Positions 54,559-62,977 of a stretch of DNA of 64,000 nucleotides are shown here, piece after piece. Under the pieces are notes generated by a model. That model was not told the origin of the DNA. It was given only the letters and a program-made list of their open reading frames with translations, and did no database searches. This stretch comes from Polynucleobacter sp. AP-Elch-400A-B2 (lineage in GTDB: Bacteria; Pseudomonadota; Gammaproteobacteria; Burkholderiales; Burkholderiaceae), in contig NZ_CP061317.1 of the NCBI RefSeq assembly GCF_018688355.1, positions 1 through 64,000 on the forward strand, written 5' to 3'. Within the stretch, counting starts at the first letter, position 1. The number at the start of each line of letters is the position of its first letter. Made by a program: the position numbers and the translations under genes.

Positions 54559-55775
54559 AAGGCAGACAAAAAAATGGCAAAAGAAAAGTTTGAGCGGACA
54601 AAACCGCACGTAAACGTTGGCACTATTGGTCACGTTGACCACGGTAAAACTACCTTGACAGCTGCAATTGCAACCGTGCTCTCTAAGCAATTTGGTGGCG
54701 AAGCAAAAGCATACGATCAGATCGATGCTGCTCCAGAAGAAAAAGCACGCGGTATTACGATTAATACAGCACACGTTGAGTATGAGACTGCAAATCGTCA
54801 CTACGCACACGTGGATTGCCCAGGACATGCTGACTACGTAAAGAACATGATTACGGGCGCTGCTCAGATGGACGGCGCTATTTTGGTTTGCTCTGCAGCT
54901 GACGGCCCAATGCCACAAACGCGTGAGCACATCCTCTTGGCACGCCAAGTTGGTGTTCCTTACATCGTGGTTTTCTTAAACAAATGCGACATGGTTGATG
55001 ATGCTGAATTGTTAGAGCTAGTTGAAATGGAAGTGCGTGAGCTTTTATCTAAGTACGACTTCCCAGGCGATGACACTCCAATCATTCAAGGTTCTGCTAA
55101 GTTAGCTCTTGAAGGCGACGAAGGCCCAATGGGTAAAGAAGCCATCATGAAATTGGCTGATGCACTAGATACTTATATCCCAACTCCAGAGCGTGCCATT
55201 GACGGTGCGTTCTTGATGCCAGTAGAGGACGTGTTCTCTATCTCCGGTCGCGGTACTGTTGTTACAGGCCGTATCGAGCGCGGTATCGTTAAGGTTGGTG
55301 AAGAGATTGAAATTATTGGTATCAAGCCAACCCTCAAGACCACTTGTACTGGTGTTGAAATGTTCCGCAAATTGCTCGACCAAGGTCAAGCAGGCGATAA
55401 CGTCGGTATCTTGTTACGCGGCACAAAACGTGAAGAAGTTGAGCGCGGCCAAGTGTTGGCTAAGCCAGGTTCAATCACCCCACATACTCACTTTACAGCC
55501 GAGGTTTACATCTTGGGTAAAGATGAAGGTGGCCGTCATACACCATTCTTTAACAACTATCGTCCCCAGTTCTACTTCCGTACTACGGACGTGACTGGTT
55601 CAATCGAGTTGCCAAAAGACAAAGAAATGGTGATGCCTGGTGATAACGTCACGATTACCGTAAAACTCATCGCGCCAATCGCGATGGAAGAAGGTTTACG
55701 TTTTGCGATCCGTGAAGGTGGCCGTACTGTTGGCGCCGGTGTGGTTGCTAAGATTTTGGCTTAATAGATTTAAAG
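54559..55775 (+). repeat. tuf repeat copy 2 (partner 37744-38960)
   Basis: Matches 37744-38960 with only the two differences described there. It starts 15 bases before the ATG and ends 11 bases after the stop, in line with gene conversion that also keeps the shared ribosome site. Confidence 0.92.
54574..55764 (+). CDS. tuf: Elongation factor Tu (second copy)
   Basis: The 396-residue GTPase, identical in protein sequence to the copy at 37759-38949. It ends the str operon rpsL-rpsG-fusA-tuf, the tufA position. The whole gene and short flanks are copied (see the repeat at 54559-55775). ATG 54574 has AAGG at 54559-54562 upstream. Confidence 0.97.
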   Translation: MAKEKFERTKPHVNVGTIGHVDHGKTTLTAAIATVLSKQFGGEAKAYDQIDAAPEEKARGITINTAHVEYETANRHYAHVDCPGHADYVKNMITGAAQMDGAILVCSAADGPMPQTREHILLARQVGVPYIVVFLNKCDMVDDAELLELVEMEVRELLSKYDFPGDDTPIIQGSAKLALEGDEGPMGKEAIMKLADALDTYIPTPERAIDGAFLMPVEDVFSISGRGTVVTGRIERGIVKVGEEIEIIGIKPTLKTTCTGVEMFRKLLDQGQAGDNVGILLRGTKREEVERGQVLAKPGSITPHTHFTAEVYILGKDEGGRHTPFFNNYRPQFYFRTTDVTGSIELPKDKEMVMPGDNVTITVKLIAPIAMEEGLRFAIREGGRTVGAGVVAKILA

Positions 55776-55810
55776 CGGTAGAAGTAAATATTATTTAGCG
55801 GTTTGCTAAC

Positions 55811-55839
55811 CGGTGACATCAGTGCTGCTGATGTCACCG
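55811..55839 (+). promoter_or_regulatory. Perfect hairpin between tuf and rpsJ
   Basis: CGGTGACATCAG (55811-55822) pairs perfectly with CTGATGTCACCG (55828-55839) around TGCTG. There is no T-tract; it may be a processing site or the S10 leader structure that L4 binds in other species. Confidence 0.55.
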
Positions 55840-55890
55840 AGCTCTTTAGAAATATAACGCGGCAGCACCGCAACGCTCTTTGGAATTAAT

Positions 55891-56202
55891 ATGCAAAACC
55901 AAAAAATTCGTATTCGTCTTAAAGCATTTGATTACCGTTTGATCGACCAGTCTGCAGCTGAAATCGTTGATACAGCTAAGCGTACTGGTGCGGTTGTTAA
56001 GGGCCCAGTACCTTTGCCAACGCGTATTGAGCGTTTTGACATTCTGCGTTCACCACACGTGAACAAGACTTCACGTGACCAGCTAGAGATACGTACCCAT
56101 CTGCGTTTGATGGATATCGTTGATCCTACAGAGAAAACAGTAGATGCTTTGATGAAATTAGACCTTCCAGCAGGTGTGGATGTCGAAATTAAGTTGCAGT
56201 AA
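55891..56202 (+). CDS. rpsJ: 30S ribosomal protein S10
   Basis: Part of the 30S head and, as NusE, of antitermination complexes. It has 103 residues with RIRLKAFDYRLIDQSAAEIVDTAKRTGA and the loop GPVPLPTRIERF. ATG 55891 is 126 bases after tuf. It heads the S10 cluster, but a likely promoter separates it from rplC. Confidence 0.97.
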   Translation: MQNQKIRIRLKAFDYRLIDQSAAEIVDTAKRTGAVVKGPVPLPTRIERFDILRSPHVNKTSRDQLEIRTHLRLMDIVDPTEKTVDALMKLDLPAGVDVEIKLQ

Positions 56203-56212
56203 TTGAGTATTT

Positions 56213-56238
56213 CCAGTCTTTGCGCTTGCCAAGACTGG
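56213..56238 (+). other. Hairpin before rplC, overlapping a promoter
   Basis: CCAGTCTT (56213-56220) pairs with AAGACTGG (56231-56238) around TGCGCTTGCC. The -35 TTGCCA of the next element lies in the loop and the first base of its right arm. Confidence 0.6.
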
Positions 56239-56254
56239 GCTTTCGGGATAGAAT
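56226..56254 (+). promoter_or_regulatory. Likely promoter before rplC
   Basis: TTGCCA (56226-56231, 5/6) and TAGAAT (56249-56254, 5/6) are 17 bases apart. It could drive rplC onward separately from rpsJ. Confidence 0.75.
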
Positions 56255-56399
56255 CTAAGGCTTCGCTCAATTATTTGGGCGAATATTCAGGTTTTATCAG
56301 CATTAAAAACGTTGTAACTTATTGATTTAGAAGTACTTTTACTTGTAAATCACTTAAATTAATTTTGCCGACCAATCGAAGTCGGCGTGGAGCATGATT

Positions 56400-57056
56400 A
56401 TGAGCTTAGGCTTAATCGGTCGCAAGATCGGCATGACCCGTCTATTTACGGACGAAGGGGAAGCAATTCCTGTCACCGTAATTGACGTGAGCGACAACAG
56501 AATCGCTCAAATCAAGACCCAGGCAACTGATGGCTATGATGCTATCCAGTTGGCACATGGCACACGTAGAGCTACTCGCGTTACCAAAGCAATGGCTGGT
56601 CACTTCGCTAAAGCGGGTGTGATGGCTGGTAACGGTCTCAACGAATTCCAACTAGATGCTGCAAAAATCGCAGAAATGGCACCAGGACAAGTAATTCCTG
56701 CTGACACTGCATTTGCTGCTGGCCAAAAAGTGGATGTACAAGGCGTAACGATTGGTAAAGGCTACGCCGGTACCATCAAGCGCCATCACTTCGCTTCAGG
56801 TCGCGCGTCACACGGTAACTCACGTTCACATAACGTGCCAGGTTCTATCGGTATGGCGCAAGATCCAGGTCGTGTTTTCCCAGGTAAGCGCATGACAGGC
56901 CACCTTGGTGACGAGACACGCACTGTACAAAATTTAGTCATCGCACGCATTGATGCAGAACGCAATCTCATCATGGTTAAAGGCGCTATTCCAGGCGCCC
57001 CAGGCGGTAAAGTGATTGTTACTCCAGCGGTGAAGACACCGTTGAAGAAGAAATAA
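56400..57056 (+). CDS. rplC: 50S ribosomal protein L3
   Basis: A core 50S protein with a loop to the peptidyl transferase centre. I use the ATG at 56400 (218 residues), since GGAG (56389-56392) is 7 bases upstream; the ATG at 56394 would be 1 base from it. It begins MSLGLIGRKIGMTRLFTDEGEAIPVTVID, and HGNSRSHNVPGSIGMAQDPGRVFPGKRMTGHLG is the L3 signature. rplD follows after 11 bases. Confidence 0.97.
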   Translation: MSLGLIGRKIGMTRLFTDEGEAIPVTVIDVSDNRIAQIKTQATDGYDAIQLAHGTRRATRVTKAMAGHFAKAGVMAGNGLNEFQLDAAKIAEMAPGQVIPADTAFAAGQKVDVQGVTIGKGYAGTIKRHHFASGRASHGNSRSHNVPGSIGMAQDPGRVFPGKRMTGHLGDETRTVQNLVIARIDAERNLIMVKGAIPGAPGGKVIVTPAVKTPLKKK

Positions 57057-57067
57057 GGAGAGCGAAT

Positions 57068-57688
57068 ATGGAACTTAAGCTTCTCCAAGATAACGGAACT
57101 TTAGGCGCAGGCATTCAAGCCTCACCAGAAGTATTCGAACGCGAATATAACGAAGCATTGGTACACCAAGTTGTTGTGGCTTACCAAGCAAATGCACGTA
57201 GCGGTAACCGCGCACAAAAAGACCGTGAGCAAGTTAAGCACACAACCAAAAAACCTTGGCGTCAAAAGGGCACTGGTCGTGCACGTGCTGGTATGAGCTC
57301 TTCCCCGCTTTGGCGTGGAGGTGGTCGTATATTCCCGAATTCACCTGAAGAAAATTTCAGCCAAAAAGTAAACAAGAAAATGTACCGCGCTGGTATGAGA
57401 TCTATTTTGTCTCAGTTAGCTCGCGAAGGTCGTTTGAATGTTGTTGACCAATTTACTCTTGATGCTCCAAAGACTAAAGTTTTAGCTGACAAAGTTAAAG
57501 CAATGGGATTGGATTCAGTCTTGATCATCGTTGATCAGGTTAGCGAGAATTTGTACTTGGCATCACGCAACTTGCATAAGGTTGCTGTATGTGAGCCACA
57601 GCACGCTGATCCATTAGCTTTAGTTCAATACAAAAAAGTATTGGTAAGCAAAGCAGCGATCGCAAAAATTGAGGAGTTGCTGAAATGA
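57068..57688 (+). CDS. rplD: 50S ribosomal protein L4
   Basis: Lines the exit tunnel and regulates the S10 operon in E. coli. It has 206 residues, with the extended loop KKPWRQKGTGRARAGMSSSPLWRGGGRIFPN and a globular domain. Its last codons overlap rplW by 4 bases. Confidence 0.97.
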   Translation: MELKLLQDNGTLGAGIQASPEVFEREYNEALVHQVVVAYQANARSGNRAQKDREQVKHTTKKPWRQKGTGRARAGMSSSPLWRGGGRIFPNSPEENFSQKVNKKMYRAGMRSILSQLAREGRLNVVDQFTLDAPKTKVLADKVKAMGLDSVLIIVDQVSENLYLASRNLHKVAVCEPQHADPLALVQYKKVLVSKAAIAKIEELLK

Positions 57689-57999
57689 GCCAAGTCCGTA
57701 AAAACGATCACAGCTTGATGAAGGTTCTGCTTGGGCCGGTTATCTCTGAAAAAGCAACCATGGTTGCAGAGAAAAACGAACAAGTGGTATTTCAAGTTAC
57801 ACGCGACGCCAATAAGAGCGATGTGAAACAAGCAGTTGAGTTGCTCTTTAAGGTGCAAGTTGACTCTGTTCAAATCGTAAATCAAAAAGGTAAGCCAAAG
57901 CGCTATGGCCGTTTTGAAGGTCGTCGTGACCATACCAAGAAGGCCTACGTTAGCTTGAAGCCAGGTCAAGAAATTAACTTTGAAGCGGAGGCGAATTAA
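57685..57999 (+). CDS. rplW: 50S ribosomal protein L23
   Basis: At the tunnel exit, where trigger factor and SRP dock. It has 104 residues, containing VLLGPVISEKATMVAEKNEQVVFQV and the loop FEGRRDHTKKAYVSL. It overlaps rplD (ATGA), so translation is coupled. rplB starts 2 bases after. Confidence 0.97.
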   Translation: MSQVRKNDHSLMKVLLGPVISEKATMVAEKNEQVVFQVTRDANKSDVKQAVELLFKVQVDSVQIVNQKGKPKRYGRFEGRRDHTKKAYVSLKPGQEINFEAEAN

Positions 58000-58001
58000 T
58001 C

Positions 58002-58832
58002 ATGCCTTTGATGAAGACAAAACCGACCTCACCGGGTCGTCGCTCAATGGTCAAGGTGGTCAATCCTGACCTGCATAAAGGTAAACCTTTTGCAGCGTTG
58101 GTAGAGCCACAGTTCCAAAAAGCAGGTCGTAATAATAATGGTCATATCACTACCCGTCATAAGGGTGGTGGTCATAAGCATCACTATCGTGTTGTTGATT
58201 TCAAACGCAACGACAAAGATGGCATTCCAGCAAAAGTAGAACGCTTGGAATACGATCCAAACCGCAGTGCAAATATTGCATTGATCGTGTTTGCTGATGG
58301 TGAGCGTCGCTATATTCTGGCTGCAAAAGGCATGACAGTTGGTCAGCCATTGATGAGTGGCTCTGAAGCCCCAATCAAGTCTGGTAACAATTTGCCAATT
58401 CGCAACATTCCAGTTGGTAGCACCATTCACTGCGTAGAAATGTTGCCAGGTAAAGGTGCTCAAATCGCACGTTCCGCTGGCGGCTCTGCAGTGTTGTTAG
58501 CTCGTGAAGGCGTATACGCTCAGGTGCGCTTGCGCTCTGGTGAAGTTCGTCGTATTTTAATCGAGTGTCGTGCCACTATTGGTGAAGTTGGTAATGAAGA
58601 GCACAGCTTGCGCGTTATTGGTAAAGCTGGTGCAAATCGCTGGCGCGGTATTCGCCCAACCGTTCGCGGTGTGGCAATGAACCCAGTAGATCACCCACAC
58701 GGTGGTGGTGAAGGTAGAACTGGCGAAGGCCGTGTACCTGTCTCCCCATGGGGCACACCAACCAAAGGTTATCGTACACGTCGCAATAAGCGTACAACTT
58801 CGATGATCGTTCAACGTCGTCAAAAACGTTAA
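58002..58832 (+). CDS. rplB: 50S ribosomal protein L2
   Basis: A 276-residue protein needed for the peptidyl transferase centre. MPLMKTKPTSPGRRSMVKV opens, HHYRVVDFKRNDKDGIPAKVERLEYDPNRSA and GVAMNPVDHPHGGGEGRTGEGR are the family signatures, with the catalytic-zone histidine in HPHGGG. ATG 58002 is 2 bases after rplW. Confidence 0.97.
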   Translation: MPLMKTKPTSPGRRSMVKVVNPDLHKGKPFAALVEPQFQKAGRNNNGHITTRHKGGGHKHHYRVVDFKRNDKDGIPAKVERLEYDPNRSANIALIVFADGERRYILAAKGMTVGQPLMSGSEAPIKSGNNLPIRNIPVGSTIHCVEMLPGKGAQIARSAGGSAVLLAREGVYAQVRLRSGEVRRILIECRATIGEVGNEEHSLRVIGKAGANRWRGIRPTVRGVAMNPVDHPHGGGEGRTGEGRVPVSPWGTPTKGYRTRRNKRTTSMIVQRRQKR

Positions 58833-58851
58833 GCGATAAGGATAAATAGAT

Positions 58852-59130
58852 ATGACACGTTCAGCTAAAAAAGGCCCATTTTGCGAAGCCAGCTTAGTAA
58901 ATAAAGTTGAAGTCGCACAAGCCAACAAAGACAAAAAGCCGATTAAAACTTGGTCACGCCGTTCAACAATCCTCCCAGACTTTATTGGTCTGACGATTGC
59001 TGTACATAACGGTCGTCAACACGTTCCGGTATATGTATCAGAAAACATGGTGGGTCATAAGTTAGGCGAATTTGCCTTGACCCGTACTTTCAAAGGTCAC
59101 GCTGCTGACAAGAAAGTAACGAAGAAGTAA
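58852..59130 (+). CDS. rpsS: 30S ribosomal protein S19
   Basis: In the head of the 30S, near the A-site finger. Its 92 residues include RSAKKGPFCEASLVNKVEVA and KTWSRRSTILPDFIGLTIAVHNGRQHVPVYVSENMVGHKLGEFALTRTFKGHAA. AAGG-type site upstream. Confidence 0.97.
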   Translation: MTRSAKKGPFCEASLVNKVEVAQANKDKKPIKTWSRRSTILPDFIGLTIAVHNGRQHVPVYVSENMVGHKLGEFALTRTFKGHAADKKVTKK

Positions 59131-59140
59131 GGGGATGATG

Positions 59141-59470
59141 ATGGAAGTAAAAGCTATTCACAAAGGCGCCCGCATTTCTGCGCAAAAGACACGTTTGGTC
59201 GCTGATCAAATTCGTGGTTTGCCAATTGCACGCGCATTGAACATTTTGAATTTCAGCCCCAAAAAAGCTGCCTTCATTGTGAAGAAAGTTGTTGAGTCCG
59301 CAATGGCCAACGCTGAACACAATAAGGGTGCTGATATTGATGAGCTCAAGGTTTCAACAATTATTGTTGATAAGGGTACTTCCTTGAAGCGCTTCACAGC
59401 ACGTGCTAAGGGTCGTGGCAATCAAATCGAAAAACAAACATGTCACATTACCGTGACCTTGAGTAACTAA
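59141..59470 (+). CDS. rplV: 50S ribosomal protein L22
   Basis: Lines the exit tunnel near the macrolide site. It has 109 residues from the third ATG of a run (59135, 59138, 59141), chosen because AAGGGG (59129-59134) is 6 bases before it. MEVKAIHKGARISAQKTRLVADQIRGL begins the family and RFTARAKGRGNQIEKQTCHITV ends it. rpsC follows after 8 bases. Confidence 0.95.
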   Translation: MEVKAIHKGARISAQKTRLVADQIRGLPIARALNILNFSPKKAAFIVKKVVESAMANAEHNKGADIDELKVSTIIVDKGTSLKRFTARAKGRGNQIEKQTCHITVTLSN

Positions 59471-59478
59471 GGGAAGAT

Positions 59479-60300
59479 ATGGGACAAAAGATAAACCCAA
59501 CCGGATTCCGACTCTCGGTAACGAAGAACTGGACATCGAAGTGGTATGCAAACAATACTGATTTTGCAAAGATGCTTAAAGAGGACGTAGATGTCCGCAT
59601 CTATTTGAAAAAGAAATTAAAGAATGCATCTGTTAGCAAGGTAATCATCGAGCGTCCTGCAAAGAATGCACGTATTACTATCTATAGCTCACGTCCAGGT
59701 GTTGTGATCGGTAAAAAAGGCGAAGATATTGAAGTGCTCCGTCGTGAACTTCAAAAGCGCATGGGCGTTCCAGTCCACGTGAATATCGAAGAAATTCGTA
59801 AGCCTGAAGTGGATGCTCAATTAATTGCTGATTCTATTACTCAGCAGTTAGAGAAGCGCATCATGTTCCGACGTGCAATGAAGCGCGCAATGCAAAATGC
59901 AATGCGTCTTGGCGCACAAGGAATCAAGATCATGTCTTCTGGTCGTTTGAACGGTGCTGAGATTGCACGTCGCGAATGGTACCGTGAAGGCCGCGTTCCT
60001 CTTCATACATTGAAAGCTGATATTGATTACGCTACATCAGAAGCGGAAACAACATACGGCATCATCGGTGTAAAAGTTTGGGTATATAAAGGCGATACAT
60101 TAGGTCGTGGTGCTGATGCTCCAGCTGTAACAGCAGAGCCAGCGGCTGATGAAAAGAAGCCACGTCGTGCACCAGCCAAAACAACCGCACGCAAACCCGC
60201 AGCTGACAGCAAGCCATTGGTTGCTGCTAAGCCAACAGTAAAGCGTGTACCGAAAGCCGTTGAAGCCGTAAGTGCTGAAGCGCAGAAGTCAGGAGAGTAA
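59479..60300 (+). CDS. rpsC: 30S ribosomal protein S3
   Basis: At the mRNA entry site. The KH domain is complete (RPGVVIGKKGEDIEVLRRELQKRMG), as is the C-terminal S3 domain. It has 273 residues, longer than E. coli S3 (233): residues from about 215 on are a basic Ala/Pro/Lys tail such as DEKKPRRAPAKTTARKPAA. Betaproteobacterial S3 proteins often have such a tail. rplP follows after 2 bases. Confidence 0.96.
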   Translation: MGQKINPTGFRLSVTKNWTSKWYANNTDFAKMLKEDVDVRIYLKKKLKNASVSKVIIERPAKNARITIYSSRPGVVIGKKGEDIEVLRRELQKRMGVPVHVNIEEIRKPEVDAQLIADSITQQLEKRIMFRRAMKRAMQNAMRLGAQGIKIMSSGRLNGAEIARREWYREGRVPLHTLKADIDYATSEAETTYGIIGVKVWVYKGDTLGRGADAPAVTAEPAADEKKPRRAPAKTTARKPAADSKPLVAAKPTVKRVPKAVEAVSAEAQKSGE

Positions 60301-60302
60301 GC

Positions 60303-60716
60303 ATGCTACAACCAAAGCGTCGTAAGTATCGCAAGGAACAAAAGGGACGTAACACTGGCGTGGCAACACGTGGTAGTTCAGTGGCCTTTGGTGACTTTGG
60401 ATTGAAAGCTATTGGCCGTGGTCGTTTGACTGCACGTCAGATTGAATCTGCACGTCGCGCAATGACCCGTCACATTAAGCGTGGTGGTCGTATTTGGATT
60501 CGCATTTTCCCAGATAAGCCAATTTCACAAAAGCCAGCTGAAGTGCGTATGGGTAACGGTAAAGGTAATCCAGAGTACTACGTAGCAGAAATTCAACCAG
60601 GCAAGATTTTGTACGAGATGGATGGAGTAGATGAAACATTGGCGCGCGAAGCTTTCAAGCTTGCTGCTGCTAAGTTGCCATTACAAACCACTTTCGTGAT
60701 TCGCCACTTAGGTTGA
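60303..60716 (+). CDS. rplP: 50S ribosomal protein L16
   Basis: A 137-residue protein near the A-site. It starts MLQPKRRKYRKEQKGRN and has RIWIRIFPDKPISQKPAEVRMGNGKGNPEYYVA. It ends just before rpmC, whose start is at 60731. Confidence 0.97.
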   Translation: MLQPKRRKYRKEQKGRNTGVATRGSSVAFGDFGLKAIGRGRLTARQIESARRAMTRHIKRGGRIWIRIFPDKPISQKPAEVRMGNGKGNPEYYVAEIQPGKILYEMDGVDETLAREAFKLAAAKLPLQTTFVIRHLG

Positions 60717-60730
60717 TCGGGATAGAGATT

Positions 60731-60925
60731 ATGAAAAAGACAGAATTAGCATCCAAAGACCTGGTTGCCTTGAACGCAGAATTGACAGAGCTCTTGAAGA
60801 CAAGCTTCAAACTCCGTATGCAAAAAGGTACTCAGCAACTCACAAATACCAGCCAATTGGGTAAGACTAAGCGTGAAATTGCTCGCGTAAAGACGTTTAT
60901 TACTCAAAAAACTGCACAGAAATAA
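60731..60925 (+). CDS. rpmC: 50S ribosomal protein L29
   Basis: At the tunnel exit next to L23. It has 64 residues from the ATG at 60731, the normal length; the longer frame from 60713 would overlap rplP and adds seven non-family residues. It begins MKKTELASKDLVALNAEL, and a long helical hairpin follows. rpsQ starts 12 bases after. Confidence 0.95.
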   Translation: MKKTELASKDLVALNAELTELLKTSFKLRMQKGTQQLTNTSQLGKTKREIARVKTFITQKTAQK

Positions 60926-60937
60926 GGAAAAAGGGAT

Positions 60938-61207
60938 ATGACAGAATTATCTAAACCCTTGCGCCGCACCCTAGTGGGTCGTGTCGTTAGCGATAAAATG
61001 CAAAAAACTGTGACTGTGCTAGTTGAGCGCCAAGTAAAACATGCGCTTTATGGCAAATATGTTGGACAGTCCAAAAAATACCACGCTCATGACGAAGCTG
61101 GTCAATACAAGATGGGTGATACCGTTGAAATTGCTGAATCTAGGCCAATTTCACGTACTAAATCTTGGGTAGTGACCCGTTTAGTTCAAGAATCAAAGGG
61201 TATTTAA
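60938..61207 (+). CDS. rpsQ: 30S ribosomal protein S17
   Basis: Binds 16S helices 7 and 11. It has 89 residues, with TLVGRVVSDKMQKTVTVLVERQVKHALYGKYV and ESRPISRTKSWVVTRLV. It is the last gene of the S10 unit; a terminator-like hairpin and a new promoter separate it from rplN. Confidence 0.97.
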   Translation: MTELSKPLRRTLVGRVVSDKMQKTVTVLVERQVKHALYGKYVGQSKKYHAHDEAGQYKMGDTVEIAESRPISRTKSWVVTRLVQESKGI

Positions 61208-61216
61208 AGAAATACT

Positions 61217-61254
61217 AGGGATTTTGGCGAAATCTATTGCCAAATCCCTGTTTT
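61217..61254 (+). terminator. Terminator-like hairpin after rpsQ
   Basis: AGGGATTTTGGC (61217-61228) pairs with GCCAAATCCCT (61239-61249), with one bulged T, loop GAAATCTATT, then GTTTTA. The T-tract is weak and its right arm contains the promoter -35. Confidence 0.6.
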
Positions 61255-61266
61255 ACGTAGTATGAT
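61237..61266 (+). promoter_or_regulatory. Likely promoter of the spc operon
   Basis: TTGCCA (61237-61242, 5/6) and TATGAT (61261-61266, 5/6) are separated by 18 bases. It is about 125 bases before rplN. Confidence 0.75.
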
Positions 61267-61392
61267 AGTCGGCTTCTCTGGTTTTATTGGGGAAGCAGTG
61301 TTTTTTCATTAATTCCGGGTTTTAGCTTTCGTTAAAGCCCATAGACGGAACCAAGACTGTTTGCCTTTGGCTAACAAGTTGGGGATTAAAAA

Positions 61393-61761
61393 ATGATTCA
61401 GACCGAAAGTAGATTACAGGTCGCCGATAACACGGGCGCCAGTGAAGTTTTGTGCATCAAGGTATTGGGCGGCTCTAAGCGTCGTTACGCCAGTATCGGT
61501 GATGTCATTAAGGTGACTGTAAAGTCCGCCGCACCACGTGGCCGTGTAAAAAAAGGTGACATTTATAACGCCGTAGTGGTAAGAACTGCTAAAGGTGTAC
61601 GCCGTCCAGATGGCTCATTGATTAAGTTCGATGGCAATGCTGCGGTATTGCTCAACGCTAAGTTAGAGCCAATTGGCACACGTATCTTTGGACCAGTCAC
61701 ACGCGAATTGCGTACTGAAAAGTTCATGAAGATCGTTTCTCTCGCCCCCGAAGTTATTTAA
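61393..61761 (+). CDS. rplN: 50S ribosomal protein L14
   Basis: A 122-residue protein that binds 23S and forms intersubunit bridge B8. MIQTESRLQVADNTGASEVLCIKVLGGSKRRYA and GTRIFGPVTRELRTEKFMKIVSLAPEVI are standard. First gene of the spc unit; rplX follows after 9 bases. Confidence 0.97.
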   Translation: MIQTESRLQVADNTGASEVLCIKVLGGSKRRYASIGDVIKVTVKSAAPRGRVKKGDIYNAVVVRTAKGVRRPDGSLIKFDGNAAVLLNAKLEPIGTRIFGPVTRELRTEKFMKIVSLAPEVI

Positions 61762-61770
61762 GAGGCTGAT

Positions 61771-62079
61771 ATGAAAAAAATTCGTAAAGGTGATTCAGTA
61801 GTTTTATTGACTGGCCGCGATAAGGGCAAGCAAGGAACTGTTACAGCTGTTCTCGAGAACAAATTAGTGATCGAAGGCGTAAATATTTACAAAAAGAGCG
61901 TTAAGCCAAATCCAGCAGCCGGTGTTACTGGCGGCATGATTGACAAGACGATGCCTGTTCACATTTCTAATGTGGCTGTGGTTGACGGTAACGGCAAACC
62001 ATCACGTGTTGGTATCAAACTCGTCGACGGTAAAAAGCAACGTTTCCTCAAAACCACTGGCGCAACTTTAAGCGCATAA
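61771..62079 (+). CDS. rplX: 50S ribosomal protein L24
   Basis: An assembly-initiation protein, 102 residues, with the KOW motif KGDSVVLLTGRDKGKQGTVTAV at the start. Its C-terminal end KQRFLKTTGATL fits the family. rplE follows after 16 bases. Confidence 0.97.
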   Translation: MKKIRKGDSVVLLTGRDKGKQGTVTAVLENKLVIEGVNIYKKSVKPNPAAGVTGGMIDKTMPVHISNVAVVDGNGKPSRVGIKLVDGKKQRFLKTTGATLSA

Positions 62080-62095
62080 GGGGCACGGAGAAATT

Positions 62096-62638
62096 ATGAG
62101 CACACGTTTTCAAGAACACTATCAAGCAAAAGTTGTTGCTGATCTAATGACCAAGTTTGGCTACAAGTCAATTATGGAAGTTCCACGTATCACTAAGGTA
62201 ACCCTGAATATGGGCTTGGGCGATGCAGTGAACGACAAGAAAATTATCGAAAATGCAGTTGGTGATTTGACTAAAGTAGCAGGGCAAAAGCCAGTTGTGA
62301 CAAAAGCTAAAAAAGCGATTGCTGGTTTCAAAATTCGTCAAGGCTACCCAATTGGTGCCATGGTGACATTGCGCGGTCAGCGCATGTATGAATTTTTAGA
62401 TCGTTTCGTTACTGTTGCTTTGCCACGCGTACGTGACTTCCGCGGAATTTCCGGTAAGGCATTTGACGGCCGCGGTAATTACAACATCGGCGTTAAAGAG
62501 CAAATCATTTTCCCTGAGATCGAATACGACAAAATTGATGCCCTCCGCGGTCTCAATATTAGTATTACGACGACCGCTAAGACTGACGAAGAAGCAAAAG
62601 CTTTGTTAGCAGCGTTCAAATTCCCTTTCCGCAATTAA
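62096..62638 (+). CDS. rplE: 50S ribosomal protein L5
   Basis: Binds 5S rRNA and contacts the P-site tRNA. It has 180 residues, with IMEVPRITKVTLNMGLGDAVNDKK (L5 signature), KPVVTKAKKAIAGFKIRQGYPIG and the C-terminal FKFPFRN. ATG 62096; GAGAA lies upstream. rpsN follows after 9 bases. Confidence 0.97.
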   Translation: MSTRFQEHYQAKVVADLMTKFGYKSIMEVPRITKVTLNMGLGDAVNDKKIIENAVGDLTKVAGQKPVVTKAKKAIAGFKIRQGYPIGAMVTLRGQRMYEFLDRFVTVALPRVRDFRGISGKAFDGRGNYNIGVKEQIIFPEIEYDKIDALRGLNISITTTAKTDEEAKALLAAFKFPFRN

Positions 62639-62647
62639 GAGGCTAAC

Positions 62648-62953
62648 GTGGCAAAACTATCCCTAATTGAGCGCGAGAATAAGCGCGCAAAAACTGTAGA
62701 GAAGTACGCTGTAAAGCGTGCAGAACTCAAAGCAATCATCGCTGATCAATCACGCAGTGATGAAGAGCGCTATGAGGCTCGCTTGAAGCTACAGGCACTT
62801 CCACGTAACGCAAGCCCGATTCGTCAAAGAAATCGTTGTTCATTAACCGGTCGTCCGCGCGGTGTATTCAGTAAGTTTGGTTTAGCGCGTAGCAAAATTC
62901 GTGAAATCGCCTTCCGTGGCGAAATCCCCGGTTTAACCAAGGCCAGCTGGTAA
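62648..62953 (+). CDS. rpsN: 30S ribosomal protein S14
   Basis: A 101-residue, long-form S14 that lacks the zinc-finger cysteines (the C-minus type). It has RNRCSLTGRPRGVFSKFGLARSKIREIAFRGEIPGLTKASW. The start is a GTG at 62648. rpsH follows after 24 bases. Confidence 0.97.
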   Translation: MAKLSLIERENKRAKTVEKYAVKRAELKAIIADQSRSDEERYEARLKLQALPRNASPIRQRNRCSLTGRPRGVFSKFGLARSKIREIAFRGEIPGLTKASW

Positions 62954-62977
62954 GCGGCGAAAGAATTAGGAGAACTC

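Noticed and set aside
54550..54948. Minus-strand frame opposite tuf, repeated at 37741-38133
   Set aside because: It appears twice simply because tuf is duplicated; Cys/Phe-rich with no family resemblance.
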